Shown: piece by piece, positions 22,104 through 32,117 of the stretch
How positions within the stretch are numbered: position 1 is the first letter of the stretch
How the letters are laid out: each line of letters starts with the position of its first letter
From: Gammaproteobacteria bacterium
GTDB taxonomy: Bacteria; Pseudomonadota; Gammaproteobacteria; Enterobacterales; Permianibacteraceae
Length of the DNA: 64,000 nucleotides
NCBI GenBank assembly: GCA_016182845.1
Contig: JACPFT010000003.1
Coordinates: 1 to 64,000 of the forward strand
Direction: 5' to 3'
Made by a program: the position numbers and the translations under genes
Notes under the pieces: model-generated
The model's input: only the letters and a program-made list of their open reading frames with translations
Told to the model about the DNA's origin: nothing
Databases searched by the model: none

Positions 22104-24434
22104 ATGAATATCAAGCGCAAGCTGACCTTGATATGCCTCGTGCTCGCCCTGACCCCCGCCCTCCTCATCGGACTGAGCATCGGCATGCTGTCCTACGATT
22201 CCGGCCGTGGCGCCATCCAGGGCATGGCGGAAAACCAGCTGACCGTGATCCGCGACAGCAAGAAGCAGCAGATCGAGGCCTATTACAACACCATACGCAA
22301 CCAGGCGCGCACCCTGGCCAATAGCACCATGGCCGTGGACGCCATGAAGGCCTACACCGGAGCCTTCGCGCAATTCCGGAGCGAACGCGGCCTGACTGGC
22401 GACCTCACCAGCCAGAAGAACCAGCTCGCCGAGTATTATACCGGCGACTTCGCCAGCAACTACGCCAGCCGCAACCCCGGCCAGGACAGCCCCATGCGCG
22501 CCAACCTGGATCGCCTGGACGGCGAGTCCATCGCCCTGCAGCATTTGTTCGTGCGCATGAACCCCAATCCCCTGGGTCAGAAAGACAACTGGGTGGACAC
22601 CGGCGAATCCTCGACCTATGGCAAGGTGCACAAGCTCTACCACCCGCGCTTCCGCGACTTCCTCAAGCGTTTCGAGTACTACGACATCTTCCTGGTCAAA
22701 CCCGACGACGGCGACATCGTCTACACCGTGTTCAAGGAACTGGACTTCACCACCTCCCTGAAAGACGGCCCCTACGCCAACACCAAGCTGGGCGAAGTAT
22801 TCCGCGCCGTCGTCAACAGTTCCGATCCGGAAGCCGTGGCCTTGAGCGATTTCGCGCCCTACACGCCCTCTTACGAAGATCCGGCCGCCTTCGTGGCCAG
22901 CGGGATTTATGAAGACGGCAAGCTTATCGGCGTGCTGATCTTCCAAATGCCCATAGACCGCCTGAACCTCATCATGACCCATGACGGCAAATGGGCCGAG
23001 TCGGGCCTGGGCAAGAGCGGCGAGACCTATCTGGTGGGCGAAGACAAGCGCATGCGCAGCCAGAGCCGCTTCCTCCTGGAGGACAAGCCGGCCTACCTGG
23101 CAGCCCTGCGCGCCGGGAAGTTCGACGAGGAACTAGTGAAAACCATCGAGGCCAAGGGCACGGTCATCGGCCTGCAGCCCGTGGACAGCGAGGGCAGCCG
23201 CGCCGCCCTGGACGGCAAGAGCGGCTTCAGCATCTTCCCCGACTACCGCAACGTGCCGGTCCTGTCCTCCTACACGCCCCTGGCCATTCCCGGCCTGAAA
23301 TGGGCCTTGATGAGCGAGATGGACGAGGAGGAAGCCTTCGCCGCCGCCAACGAGCTGGCCCGCAGCATGACGCGCACGGGCCTCGGCTTGAGCCTGGGCG
23401 TCCTCGCCCTCAGCCTGGTGGCCGGCGCCCTGCTTGCCCGCCGTCTGACCACGCCCATCGTGGAACTGGCGCAGACCGTCACCCGGATCGAGCATGACGC
23501 CAACCTGGCCGTGCGCCTGGACGACGCGCGCGGCGATGAGCTGGGCGATACCGCCAAGGCACTGAACCAGATGCTCGGCAGCTTCCAGACCATGATCCGG
23601 CAGATGACCGAGGCCGCCGGGACCTTAAGCCATGCCACGGACGAGATGGCGGCCCTGACCGTGCAGACCCAGTCCGGGGCTCAACGCCAGGCCATGGAGA
23701 GCGACCAGGTGGCCACCGCCGCCACCGAGATGACCGCCACGGTCCAGGAAGTCGCCGAGAGCGCCCAGCGCGCCGCCCAGGCGGCCCAGGAAGTGGGCGA
23801 CGCCACGGAAGACGGCCAGCGCATCGTATCCACCAATTTGTCGGCCACCCACCGTCTGGCCCAGCAAATCGAGCAGGCCGTCGCCGTGATTCGCCGCGTC
23901 GGCGAGGAATCCCAGCGCATCGGCGGCGTCCTGGAAGTCATCCGCAGCATCGCCGAGCAGACCAACCTGCTGGCCCTCAATGCCGCCATCGAGGCCGCCC
24001 GCGCCGGCGAACAGGGCCGGGGCTTCGCCGTGGTCGCCGACGAGGTGCGCACCCTGGCCCAGCGTACCCAGAAATCCACCGCGGAAATCCAGGACATCAT
24101 CGGCCAGCTGCAATCCACCGCCCGCCAGGCCGTGGACGTCATGGACCGCAGCCACGGCGAAGCCCAGGCCAATGTGCAGAGCGCCGCCGATGCCGGCGCC
24201 GCCCTGGAGCGCATCGGCCGTGCCGTGCACACCATCTCCCAGATGAACGATCAGATCGCCACCGCCGCCGAAGAGCAGCATGCCGTGTCCGAGAACATCA
24301 GCCACAGCATCGTCACGGTCAGCGACATCGCCCAGCAGAACTCCCAGGCGGCCCAGCGCACGGCCCATACCAGCCAGCGTATCGAGCAGCTCGCCAAGGA
24401 GCTGCATGCCCAGGCCTCGCGCTTCAAGGTCTAA
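22104..24434 (+). CDS. Methyl-accepting chemotaxis protein with periplasmic Cache sensor
   Basis: A 776-residue chemoreceptor. A membrane helix at about residues 7-30 and another near 430-450 bracket a large periplasmic double-Cache-type domain of about 390 residues. A HAMP linker ([20 protein letters not shown]) follows, then the cytoplasmic signalling domain with its hairpin tip [19 protein letters not shown]. It would sense a small ligand and regulate CheA. No C-terminal CheR-binding pentapeptide is present. No other che genes are nearby. Confidence 0.93.
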   Translation: MNIKRKLTLICLVLALTPALLIGLSIGMLSYDSGRGAIQGMAENQLTVIRDSKKQQIEAYYNTIRNQARTLANSTMAVDAMKAYTGAFAQFRSERGLTGDLTSQKNQLAEYYTGDFASNYASRNPGQDSPMRANLDRLDGESIALQHLFVRMNPNPLGQKDNWVDTGESSTYGKVHKLYHPRFRDFLKRFEYYDIFLVKPDDGDIVYTVFKELDFTTSLKDGPYANTKLGEVFRAVVNSSDPEAVALSDFAPYTPSYEDPAAFVASGIYEDGKLIGVLIFQMPIDRLNLIMTHDGKWAESGLGKSGETYLVGEDKRMRSQSRFLLEDKPAYLAALRAGKFDEELVKTIEAKGTVIGLQPVDSEGSRAALDGKSGFSIFPDYRNVPVLSSYTPLAIPGLKWALMSEMDEEEAFAAANELARSMTRTGLGLSLGVLALSLVAGALLARRLTTPIVELAQTVTRIEHDANLAVRLDDARGDELGDTAKALNQMLGSFQTMIRQMTEAAGTLSHATDEMAALTVQTQSGAQRQAMESDQVATAATEMTATVQEVAESAQRAAQAAQEVGDATEDGQRIVSTNLSATHRLAQQIEQAVAVIRRVGEESQRIGGVLEVIRSIAEQTNLLALNAAIEAARAGEQGRGFAVVADEVRTLAQRTQKSTAEIQDIIGQLQSTARQAVDVMDRSHGEAQANVQSAADAGAALERIGRAVHTISQMNDQIATAAEEQHAVSENISHSIVTVSDIAQQNSQAAQRTAHTSQRIEQLAKELHAQASRFKV

Positions 24435-24450
24435 GCTTCTGGTCAGCCGG

Positions 24451-24483
24451 AAAAGGCCGTGCTAAAAAGGCGCGGCCTTTTTT
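24451..24483 (+). terminator. Terminator of the chemoreceptor gene
   Basis: AAAAGGCCGTGC and GCGCGGCC form a stem followed by a run of T (CCTTTTTTTA), just after the stop codon at 24434. Confidence 0.7.
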
Positions 24484-24494
24484 ATCACCGGTAG

Positions 24495-24764
24495 TAGGGT
24501 CTGTTCACCTTTACCGCGCCATCGCGTTGCCGCCCCAAAAGGCGCCAGGCGAGGCGCGAAACATGAGGTTTAGTCGTTCTAAATGAATGTTGAGCAACGA
24601 AGCATGGCGCCTTTTGGGACGCAACCCGAAGGGACGGACAGCCTTTGGGCACATTCCGGTGTTGCTCGTCGCTTGTGTGCAATGAGCACACCGCGCTCCT
24701 CGCGCCTTGGACTGTGCCCAAAGGCTGTCCGTCGCGAAGGTGTGGTAAAGGTGAACAGACCCTA
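24495..24764. repeat. MITE-like element with 21-bp terminal inverted repeats, 270 bp
   Basis: TAGGGTCTGTTCACCTTTACC at 24495-24515 is exactly inverted at 24744-24764. Inside are two hairpins: CCCCAAAAGGCGCCA with TGGCGCCTTTTGGGA, and GGACAGCCTTTGGGCACA with TGTGCCCAAAGGCTGTCC. There is no open frame that looks real. The right end is only two bases from the cca start codon, so the element must supply or replace the cca leader. This is typical of non-autonomous transposable elements; two related units may be nested. Confidence 0.8.
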
Positions 24765-24766
24765 AC

Positions 24767-25990
24767 ATGCACATCTTCCTCGTCGGCGGCGCCGTGCGCG
24801 ACCGCCTGCTCGGCCTACCCGTCCAGGAGCGGGACTGGGTGGTGGTGGGCGCCACACCGGAGGAAATGCTCGAGCAAGGCTTCCGCGCCGTGGGCAAGGA
24901 CTTCCCGGTCTTTCTGCACCCGCGAACCGGCGAGGAATACGCCCTGGCGCGCACCGAGCGCAAGACCGGCCGCGGCTACCACGGCTTCGCCGTCCACGCC
25001 GCGCCCGACGTGACCCTGGAAGCCGATCTGCTGCGCCGGGATCTCACCATCAATGCCATGGCCGAGGACGAGAACGGCGGCATCGTCGATCCCTACGGCG
25101 GTCAGGCGGATCTCAAGGCCAGGCTGCTGCGCCACGTCTCCCCCGCCTTCGCCGAGGACCCGGTGCGCATCCTGCGCCTGGCCCGCTTCGCGGCGCGCTA
25201 TGCCCGCCTGGGTTTCACGGTCGCGCCGGAAACGCTGGAGCTGATGCGCGCCATGGTCGCGGCCGGCGAGGCCGATCACCTGGTGCCCGAGCGGATTTGG
25301 AAGGAGATGCAGCGGGCACTCACCGAGGCGAATCCCGAGGTCTTCTTCCAGATCCTGCATGACTGCGGCACCCTGGCCCGCATTCTGCCCGAGCTGGATG
25401 TTCTGGCCGGCATCCCCAACCCGCCCCAGTGGCATCCGGAAATCGATAGCTTCGTGCACGTGATGATGGTCCTGCGGGCCGCGACGCAGCTGTCCGAAGA
25501 CCCGGCGGTGCGCTTCGCGGCGCTCTGCCACGACTTCGGCAAGGGCCTGACCCCGGAGCGCTACTGGCCCAGCCATCGCGGCCACGACGAGGCCGGCGTG
25601 CCGCTCATCGAGGCCGCCTGCGAACGCCTGAAGACCCCCAAGGACTACCGGGAACTGGCCGTTCTGGTTTCTCGCTTCCATATCCGCGTGCACAAGGCCG
25701 CCGAGCTGCGCTGCGCGACCATCCTGGGCATCCTGGAGCAATGCGACGCCTTCCGCCGCCCGGAACGCTTCGAGGCCATGCTCATCGCCTGCGAGGCCGA
25801 TGCCCGAGGCCGGCTCGGCTTCGAGGACGAGCCCTATCCGCAAGGCCAACGCTTCCGCGAGGCCCTGCGCGCGGCCAACGCCGTCGACGTGAAAACCTTG
25901 CTCGCCCGAGGCATCGCCGGCCCGGCCATCAAGGAGGCCGTGCACCAAGAACGGGTCCGGGCTCTGCGCGCGGTGTTCGGACGGGAATGA
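24767..25990 (+). CDS. cca: CCA-adding enzyme (tRNA nucleotidyltransferase) with HD domain
   Basis: A 407-residue multifunctional CCA protein. The nucleotidyltransferase head has FLVGGAVRDRLLG and the RRDLTINAMA block. A C-terminal HD phosphohydrolase domain has ALCHDFGKG and the HRGHDEAG segment. It adds CCA to tRNA 3' ends, and the HD domain has phosphatase/phosphodiesterase activities in gammaproteobacteria. Its start lies immediately after a MITE-like element, so its promoter must lie in or beyond that element. Confidence 0.95.
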   Translation: MHIFLVGGAVRDRLLGLPVQERDWVVVGATPEEMLEQGFRAVGKDFPVFLHPRTGEEYALARTERKTGRGYHGFAVHAAPDVTLEADLLRRDLTINAMAEDENGGIVDPYGGQADLKARLLRHVSPAFAEDPVRILRLARFAARYARLGFTVAPETLELMRAMVAAGEADHLVPERIWKEMQRALTEANPEVFFQILHDCGTLARILPELDVLAGIPNPPQWHPEIDSFVHVMMVLRAATQLSEDPAVRFAALCHDFGKGLTPERYWPSHRGHDEAGVPLIEAACERLKTPKDYRELAVLVSRFHIRVHKAAELRCATILGILEQCDAFRRPERFEAMLIACEADARGRLGFEDEPYPQGQRFREALRAANAVDVKTLLARGIAGPAIKEAVHQERVRALRAVFGRE

Positions 25991-26059
25991 AGGACAGGTG
26001 ACAGCTCGCCAGGCGCTTGCCACACTGCAAAGACCGTTACACCGTCGAAGCCACCGCCC

Positions 26060-27658
26060 ATGACCATGAACGCCTGGACCCGCCGGGACTGGCTCTACGT
26101 CCTGGCCTATATCCCGCTGTACGTCGCCCTGGATTGGGTGAGCTTTATCCATCCGGTGGGCAATTTCGCCATCACGCCCTGGAACCCGCCGCCCGCCTTG
26201 TCCCTGGCCCTCTTGCTGCGTCTGGGTCCGCGGGTCTGGCCGGCCCTGCTGACGGCGGGCTTGTTGGCCGAATGGCTGGTGCGCGGGATGCCCTCCCCGC
26301 CCCTGATCAGCCTGCTGGCGGTGAGCATCACCACCCTGGGCCATGTCCTCGCCGCCCATTGGCTACGCCGGCGCCTGGATACCCAGTTCCAGCAACTGCG
26401 CAGCCTGGCCTGGTTCCTGGGCATCAGCGCCGTCATCACCCTACCCATCGCCGCCAGCTATGTGGGCATGCTCTGGGCCGCCGGCCTGCTCGCCGCCGAG
26501 GGTGTCGCCCAAGCCGTCCTGGTGTTCTGGATCGGCGACGTCCTGGGCATCATCGTGCTCCTGCCCCTCTTGCTCGTGCACGGCGCCGCCCTGACCGCCT
26601 GGCGACCGCGCCGCCCGGCGACGGAGTCTGTCCTCCAGGCCCTGGCCCTCTTGGCCACGCTGTGGCTCGTGTTCGGCTGGGAGTTCACCGACGAATTCAA
26701 GTATTTCTACCTGTTGTTCATGCCCCTGACCTGGATCGCCGTGCGCCACGGCATGCGCGGCGCCACGCCGGGTCTGCTGGCCGCCCAGTTGGCGCTCATC
26801 GCCTTCGTGCACGTGGACGAACCGGGGGCGCTCAGCATGCTGGAATTCCAGATGCTCATGCTGGCCCTCAGCGTGACCAGCCTGTTCCTGGGCATGATCG
26901 TCAGCGAACGCCAGCGCCTGGAGAACGCCTACGCCCAACGCGACGCCCAGCTGCACCATGCCCTGCGCCTGGCGGCCGCCAGCGAGATGACCTCGGCCCT
27001 GGCCCACGAGCTGAATCAGCCGCTATCGGCCATCGCCAGCTATGCGCGAGTGGCCAGCCTGCTGTTCGATGCCGCCGATACGCCCCGCGATCAGATGAGA
27101 AGCACGCTGTCGAAGATCGAACAGGAAGCGGCCCGCGCGGGCTCCGTTGTCCACAAGCTGCGGGAATTCTTCCGTAGCGGCGGCAGCGAGCGCGGCGCTC
27201 ATGCCCTGAGCGAATTGGTGCAAGGCGCCTACGGGCCCTTGCGGCGCCGCGCCGAACAGGCCCAGGTAGAACTCGTTTGCGATATTCCCGCCGACCTGCC
27301 GCCGCTGGACGTGGATCGCGTCCAGATGGAAACCGTCCTGCACAACCTGCTCGGCAATGCCGTGGACGCGCTGCGCGAACACCCGGGACCGCGACGCATC
27401 CAGCTCGGCGCGCGCCGGGACGATGCCTGGGCCCGAATCACCGTGAGCGACAACGGTCCGGGAATTCCCGAGGATATCCGCTCCGACATTTTCGAACCGT
27501 TCATGAGCAGCAAATCCGAGGGTCTGGGTCTTGGGCTCAATATCAGTCGTTCCATCGCCGAAGCCCATGGTGGTAGTCTATTGCTGGACAGCGAGGCGAA
27601 ACACACCTGTTTCGTGCTGCGCCTCCCTCTCATGCACGAGCCTGGACATGTACCCTGA
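26060..27658 (+). CDS. Membrane sensor histidine kinase with MASE1-like N-terminus
   Basis: A 532-residue protein. About eight membrane helices (residues 10-290) resemble a MASE1 sensor. A short coiled linker follows, then a HisKA domain with the phospho-His in ALAHELNQPLSAIASY, and an ATPase domain with NLLGNAVDAL, DNGPGIPEDI and GLGLGLNISRSI. The His-box type (HELNQPL) is that of FixL/TodS-like kinases paired with LuxR-type regulators, which is what follows. It overlaps the regulator gene by 11 bases. The signal is unknown. Confidence 0.85.
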   Translation: MTMNAWTRRDWLYVLAYIPLYVALDWVSFIHPVGNFAITPWNPPPALSLALLLRLGPRVWPALLTAGLLAEWLVRGMPSPPLISLLAVSITTLGHVLAAHWLRRRLDTQFQQLRSLAWFLGISAVITLPIAASYVGMLWAAGLLAAEGVAQAVLVFWIGDVLGIIVLLPLLLVHGAALTAWRPRRPATESVLQALALLATLWLVFGWEFTDEFKYFYLLFMPLTWIAVRHGMRGATPGLLAAQLALIAFVHVDEPGALSMLEFQMLMLALSVTSLFLGMIVSERQRLENAYAQRDAQLHHALRLAAASEMTSALAHELNQPLSAIASYARVASLLFDAADTPRDQMRSTLSKIEQEAARAGSVVHKLREFFRSGGSERGAHALSELVQGAYGPLRRRAEQAQVELVCDIPADLPPLDVDRVQMETVLHNLLGNAVDALREHPGPRRIQLGARRDDAWARITVSDNGPGIPEDIRSDIFEPFMSSKSEGLGLGLNISRSIAEAHGGSLLLDSEAKHTCFVLRLPLMHEPGHVP

Positions 27659-28274
27659 AGCCACCATTTTTCTGGTCGATGACGACCCGGCCATCCGCGA
27701 CAGCCTGGCCCTATTCCTGGGTCTCAAGGGGTTTCGCATCCAGCCTTTCGTCTCCGCCGAGGATTTTCTCGCGACCCATGCCGAACACGAGAGCGACCCC
27801 CAACCGGGGTGTTTGCTGCTGGATATCCGCATGGCGGGCATGGATGGGCTTAGCCTTCAACAGGAACTGAGTCTTCGCGGCCCCCATCTTCCCGTGATCG
27901 TGATGACCGCCTATGGCGACGTGGCCACGACGCGAGCGGCGCTGAAGGCCGGCGCCGTGGATTTCCTGGAAAAACCCATAGACCCTGATTCGTTGCTGAA
28001 AGCCGTCGAGGAAGCCGTGGCCAAGGATTTTCGCCAACGCGAGAGCGCTGCGGAACGCGAGGCCTTGCAAACTCGTATCGCGCAACTTACCGCCCGCGAG
28101 AAGGAGGTCCTGGAGCGCGTTGTCGCTGGCCGCCACAACCGCGAAATCGCCGAGGAACTGGCCATCAGCCCCCGTACCGTGGAAGTCTACAAGTCCCGCA
28201 TCATGGAAAAATGCCAGGTCCGGCGCTTCCCCGATCTCGTGCGCCTGGTCCTGCGCTCCGAAGGGCTACCATAA
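27648..28274 (+). CDS. FixJ-type response regulator with LuxR DNA-binding domain
   Basis: A 208-residue regulator. The receiver domain has its acidic pair in FLVDDDPAI, phosphoacceptor Asp in LLLDIRMAGMDG and Lys in FLEKPIDP. The LuxR/FixJ helix-turn-helix is LTAREKEVLERVVAGRHN through SPRTVEVYKSRIMEK. It is the partner of the preceding kinase, with which it overlaps. The target genes cannot be told from this window. Confidence 0.9.
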   Translation: MYPEATIFLVDDDPAIRDSLALFLGLKGFRIQPFVSAEDFLATHAEHESDPQPGCLLLDIRMAGMDGLSLQQELSLRGPHLPVIVMTAYGDVATTRAALKAGAVDFLEKPIDPDSLLKAVEEAVAKDFRQRESAAEREALQTRIAQLTAREKEVLERVVAGRHNREIAEELAISPRTVEVYKSRIMEKCQVRRFPDLVRLVLRSEGLP

Positions 28275-28669
28275 GGGAAACCCTTACGCGCACCACCGAA
28301 TTTCGCTCTCTGAGCGACCGAGTAGATAGGTAACAAAAAACGTCCGGGGACATAGGTTACACATTATGCCTCTTGAGGCGTCCGAAAGCGCCCTCGACTC
28401 TCATCAAGCGTTCTAATAGCCGGCCTAGGTGAACTGGACCGAAGTACATCGCCTTCCAGGGCGGTCACTGCAGCATGCCGGCCTGGAGGACAGCACGTTG
28501 AAGGCGGCCACCCGGAAAGCGGGGGCCTGTACACGACCCGTCTGCGCGGTTCGCCGCCCACAGGCGCAACTTGGATCGACGGGGAAACCTACGCCTCCGG
28601 CGCCATCGGCGCGTGCGGCTCGGAAATCTTCGATGAGAAAGACCGGATTTTCGGCCTTTTCCTAGAACC
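28275..28669. other. Non-coding stretch with possible decayed gene or element end
   Basis: There is no intact gene over 395 bases. GTCCGGGGACATAGGTTACA near 28343-28362 resembles sequence I have seen beside IS ends, but there are no repeats to confirm this. A plus-strand frame at 28503-28679 (GGHPESGGLYTTRL onward, ending FGLFLEPHA) has no start codon and looks like the tail of a lost gene; I cannot identify it. Confidence 0.35.
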
Positions 28670-29494
28670 TCATGCCTGAGACCAGTCGATCCAGCCAAGA
28701 TACGCCGTCGCCAGGATCAGCAGGCCGAAGGCGATGCGGTACCAGGCGAAGACCTTGAAGCTGTGATTGGCGACGAAGCGCAGGAGGCCACGCACGGCGA
28801 CGATGGCGCTCAAAAACGCAGCGACAAAACCCACCGCGAACATGGGCAGGTCAGCGAGGTCCAGCAAGGCGCGGTGCTTGTAGGCGTCGTAGACCGTCGC
28901 CGCCAGGATGGTGGGTATGGCCAGGAAGAAGGAGAATTCGGTGGCCGCCTTGCGGGAGAAACCGAACAGGAGGGCGCCGATGATGGTAGCGCCGGAACGG
29001 GAAGTACCGGGGATCAGGGCGACGCACTGGGCGAAACCGATCTTCAGGGCGTCCTTCCAATCCATGTCGTCCACGTCGCTGACGCGCACTTCATGCTTGC
29101 GATTTTCCGCCCAGAGGATGACCAGGCCGCCGACGATAAAGGCCGCCGCCACCGACAGGGGATTGAACAGGTATTCCTTGATACGGCTGGCGAAGGCCAG
29201 ACCCAGGAGGGCCGCCGGCAGGAAGGCTAGCAGGAGATTCGCGGTGAACTGCTGGGCCGTGCGTTCCTTGGCCAGACCGGTCACCACGGTGGCGATTTTC
29301 CTCCGGTATTCCCAGCACACGGCCAGGATCGCGCCGGACTGGATGACGATGTCGAAGACCTCGGCTTTTGCGCCGGTGAAGCCGATAAGCGCGCCGGAAA
29401 CGATCAAATGCCCGGTGGAAGAAATAGGCAGAAACTCGGTGAGGCCTTCGACGATACCCTGGATCAGGGCCTGAACCAATAACCACAAATCCAC
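28670..29494 (-). CDS. uppP: Undecaprenyl-diphosphatase UppP (BacA)
   Basis: A 274-residue multi-helix membrane enzyme. The two conserved blocks are [15 protein letters not shown] with catalytic Glu/Ser and [13 protein letters not shown] with the conserved Arg. It dephosphorylates undecaprenyl pyrophosphate on the outer face of the membrane to recycle the lipid carrier for peptidoglycan, and it confers bacitracin tolerance. It is usually near cca, folB and plsY in gammaproteobacteria, as here. Confidence 0.95.
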   Translation of the reverse strand: MDLWLLVQALIQGIVEGLTEFLPISSTGHLIVSGALIGFTGAKAEVFDIVIQSGAILAVCWEYRRKIATVVTGLAKERTAQQFTANLLLAFLPAALLGLAFASRIKEYLFNPLSVAAAFIVGGLVILWAENRKHEVRVSDVDDMDWKDALKIGFAQCVALIPGTSRSGATIIGALLFGFSRKAATEFSFFLAIPTILAATVYDAYKHRALLDLADLPMFAVGFVAAFLSAIVAVRGLLRFVANHSFKVFAWYRIAFGLLILATAYLGWIDWSQA

Positions 29495-29537
29495 AACGAC
29501 AATCCCTTATAACGACGCAGGCTCGGAGAATGGGATT

Positions 29538-29624
29538 CCGTTCGTCCTGAGCCTGTCGAAGGGCGAACGGAAACGCTTGCCCGCAGCCGGCGATTCGTGG
29601 TTCGACAAGCTCACCACGAACGGC
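29538..29624. repeat. Interspersed GTTCGTCCTGAG...CTCACCACGAACG palindromic repeat, copy 1
   Basis: CGTTCGTCCTGAGCCTGTCG and GGTTCGACAAGCTCACCACG are imperfect inverted halves. The same pair recurs at 35941-36032. This unit is known as a frequent interspersed repeat in many GC-rich proteobacteria; when translated it gives LVEP- and QAQDER-like peptides. It lies between uppP and the next gene. Confidence 0.75.
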
Positions 29625-29645
29625 CAACCCGGGACGGAAAATCAA

Positions 29646-30860
29646 TCACAGCCGCCGGCGCAAATCATTGCCGGCGAAACCCAAGAGCGGCTCCTCGACG
29701 CCCTTCCCTATGGCGATCAGCTTGAACAGCTCGCCCATCTCATGAGGCATGAGCAGGCGCTTCAGCTGGGCGCTCACTTCCAACTGGGTGCGTACGTCCT
29801 CGCCGGCGGCCTGGGCCAGTTCCAGGATGCCGCAGGCGGTCAAGAATTGCCCTTGAGCGGTGAAACCCAGGACATCGGCACCGGCCGCCACGGCGGTCTC
29901 CGCCAGGGCGGTGAAATCCACATGGGCGGTGATGTCCTGCAGACCGGCCAGCACCAGGGGATCGGGATGGGCATGGTGGCGGTAATGGCACATCAAAGTG
30001 CCCGCCCTGCGTTCCGGCAGATAATACTCGCGGCGGGGAAAGCCGTAGTCGATGAGCAGGAGCAGGCCCGCCTCCAGGCTGGCCAACACGCTCGTCAACC
30101 ACGGGCCCTGCACCAGGTTGGCCTCGGACACATAGCCTTCCGGCAGAGGCCCGCCCAACTCCTCGCAGAGCGCCCAATACCAACGGCTCAAGTCCTCGTC
30201 ACCGGCCAGCTCGCACCAGGCGAAGCCCTCGCGCTCCGGACGCACGCCCAGGGGCACGGCGTCGCCGTACTGGACCTTGAACAGCTCCACGGGCATGGCG
30301 TCGACGACCTCGTTACCCAGCATGACGCCGCGAAAGCCCTGGGGCAGGCCGTCGATCCAGCGCACGCGCGGCAGCAGGTGCGGCGCATTGGCCATAAGCG
30401 TGTTGCGCTGGCGCTCCCGCAAGTCGGCGGAGACCTCCAGGATGAGATAGGCCCCGGGCAGGCACTCCAGGGCCTCCAGCTCCAGCAACAGGTCGGCGGC
30501 CATGATGCCGCGCCCGGCACCGAATTCCAGGACATCACCGCCGACGGCACCCAGCATCTGCGCGCACTGGCGCGCCAGGCTGCGAGAGAACAGCGGCGAG
30601 ATCTCCGGCGCGGTGACGAAGTCACCGGCGGCGCCCAGCTTGGCGCTGCCGGCGCTGTAATAACCCAGGCCCGGCGCGTACAGCGCCTGTTCCATGAACT
30701 CGGCGAAGCGGATGGCGCCGCCCTCGCTCACCATGCGCTGGCGCAGACCCTCGGCCAGGCGCATGGCCACGGCGCTGGCATCCTCGCCCGGCGGCGGCAG
30801 GGACAGATCCTTGGCCTGGGTGCGTAAAAGCGCGGCGTAAGGGGATTCGGCAAAGGCCAT
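29646..30860 (-). CDS. MidA/NDUFAF7-like SAM-dependent methyltransferase (DUF185)
   Basis: A 404-residue protein of the SAM-dependent MidA family. The SAM-binding block DVLEFGAGRGIMAADLLLEL and the family block MLGNEVVDAMPVELF are intact, with IDYGFPRREYY further on. The eukaryotic relative NDUFAF7 dimethylates an arginine of complex I; bacterial members are thought to be protein arginine methyltransferases, but this is not proven for this one. Confidence 0.85.
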   Translation of the reverse strand: MAFAESPYAALLRTQAKDLSLPPPGEDASAVAMRLAEGLRQRMVSEGGAIRFAEFMEQALYAPGLGYYSAGSAKLGAAGDFVTAPEISPLFSRSLARQCAQMLGAVGGDVLEFGAGRGIMAADLLLELEALECLPGAYLILEVSADLRERQRNTLMANAPHLLPRVRWIDGLPQGFRGVMLGNEVVDAMPVELFKVQYGDAVPLGVRPEREGFAWCELAGDEDLSRWYWALCEELGGPLPEGYVSEANLVQGPWLTSVLASLEAGLLLLIDYGFPRREYYLPERRAGTLMCHYRHHAHPDPLVLAGLQDITAHVDFTALAETAVAAGADVLGFTAQGQFLTACGILELAQAAGEDVRTQLEVSAQLKRLLMPHEMGELFKLIAIGKGVEEPLLGFAGNDLRRRL

Positions 30861-30913
30861 GCTAGACTCGATTGAAAAATTGGCGTCTAGTTTAGCCTAA
30901 ACGCAGGAAAACC

Positions 30914-31645
30914 ATGACCGAGAACTCGCGCCTCACCGATGCCATCCTGATCACCGGCGCCGGCCGTCGCATCGGCCTGCACCTGGCCGAGCGCCTCTTG
31001 GCCGCCGGGCAGCCGGTCATCGCCCATTACCACCACGAAACCGAGGGCGTCGAGGCCTTGCGCCAGCGCGGCGTCCCCTGCATCGCCGCCGATCTGGAGA
31101 GCCTGGAGGGTGTGAATGCCCTGATCCAGCGCGTGCGCGAACAGGCGGCGAGCCTGCGCGGCCTGGTGCACAATGCCTCCAGCTTCGAGAAGACCGCCGC
31201 CGATCCGGAGCTAGCCTTGGCCCAGTTCGAGCGTTTCCAGGCCATACACGCCCGGGCGCCTTATCTGCTCAACAAGGCCCTGGCGCCACTCTTGCGCCTG
31301 TCCACGGCGGTGCGCGCCGACATCATCCACATCACCGACATCTACGCCGACAAGCCCAACCCGGCCTTCGACGCCTATTGTGCCAGCAAGGCCGCCGCCC
31401 AGAACCTGGCCCTGTCCTTCGCCCAGAGCCTGGCGCCCAAGATCAAGGTCAATGTCATCCAACCCGGCCCGATCCTGTTCAAGGAATGGCACAGCGCGGC
31501 GGCCCGGGAGGCCGTCCTGGAAGAGACCCTGTTCAAGGAGGAAGGCGGCGTCGAGGCCCTGGGCCTCGCGGTGGAATCAATCCTGGCGAACCACTACCAG
31601 ACCGGCGCGATCATCGCGGTGGATGGCGGCCGGCGCCTCGCCTAG
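30914..31645 (+). CDS. folM: Dihydromonapterin reductase-like short-chain dehydrogenase
   Basis: A 243-residue SDR protein. The NADPH-binding block is ITGAGRRIG, with Arg-Arg favouring NADPH. The catalytic Tyr-x3-Lys is YCASK, preceded by IHITDIYADKPNP, which is typical of FolM rather than FabG. FolM reduces dihydromonapterin and dihydrofolate. The neighbouring folK and folB support a pterin role. Its last 69 bases overlap the convergent folK gene. Confidence 0.82.
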   Translation: MTENSRLTDAILITGAGRRIGLHLAERLLAAGQPVIAHYHHETEGVEALRQRGVPCIAADLESLEGVNALIQRVREQAASLRGLVHNASSFEKTAADPELALAQFERFQAIHARAPYLLNKALAPLLRLSTAVRADIIHITDIYADKPNPAFDAYCASKAAAQNLALSFAQSLAPKIKVNVIQPGPILFKEWHSAAAREAVLEETLFKEEGGVEALGLAVESILANHYQTGAIIAVDGGRRLA

Positions 31646-32104
31646 GCACTGATCGTCCAGGACGATGGGGCACGGCCGTCCCGCCGCCACCGGCATGGTC
31701 GCGAAACCCAGCTGGGCCAGCAGTTCCGCCAAGGGCTGAGCCAAATAGACGGCCGAACACAGGCTCGCCGCCTCCAGCCCCGTCTCGCGGCCGCTCAGGC
31801 GCGCCAGCACGTCCAGATCCGCCGGGCGATCCAGGATCTTGCGCAGGGGATTGCCCCGATCCCGCCCCAGGCGCTCCTCAATGACGACGCAGGCCGATTT
31901 GAAGGCCGCCGCATCCAGTTCCGTAGGCACGAAGACGCAGAAATTGACGAAATCCTGGGGACTGGCCACCGCCTCGGGCGCCGTGTAGTAGATGCGCGAA
32001 ACCAGCAGATCGCCGAAACACGCCAGCAGTTGCTCCAGGATGAGGGCAGCATGCTTCTCCGGCTCCAGGTTGGAGCCTATGCCCAAAATATAACCAGGGC
32101 TCAT
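31577..32104 (-). CDS. folK: 2-amino-4-hydroxy-6-hydroxymethyldihydropteridine pyrophosphokinase (HPPK)
   Basis: A 175-residue HPPK protein with LGIGSN at the start, the central GRDRGNPLRKILDRPADLD corresponding to the ATP/Mg-binding segment, and a divergent C-terminus. It transfers pyrophosphate to the pterin substrate in folate synthesis. It is placed in the same direction as the MBL-fold gene and folB. The end overlaps folM tail-to-tail by 69 bases. The divergent active-site blocks lower my confidence in activity, not in family. Confidence 0.8.
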   Translation of the reverse strand: MSPGYILGIGSNLEPEKHAALILEQLLACFGDLLVSRIYYTAPEAVASPQDFVNFCVFVPTELDAAAFKSACVVIEERLGRDRGNPLRKILDRPADLDVLARLSGRETGLEAASLCSAVYLAQPLAELLAQLGFATMPVAAGRPCPIVLDDQCLGEAPAAIHRDDRAGLVVVRQD

Positions 32105-32117
32105 ACGCAGAGAGTGC

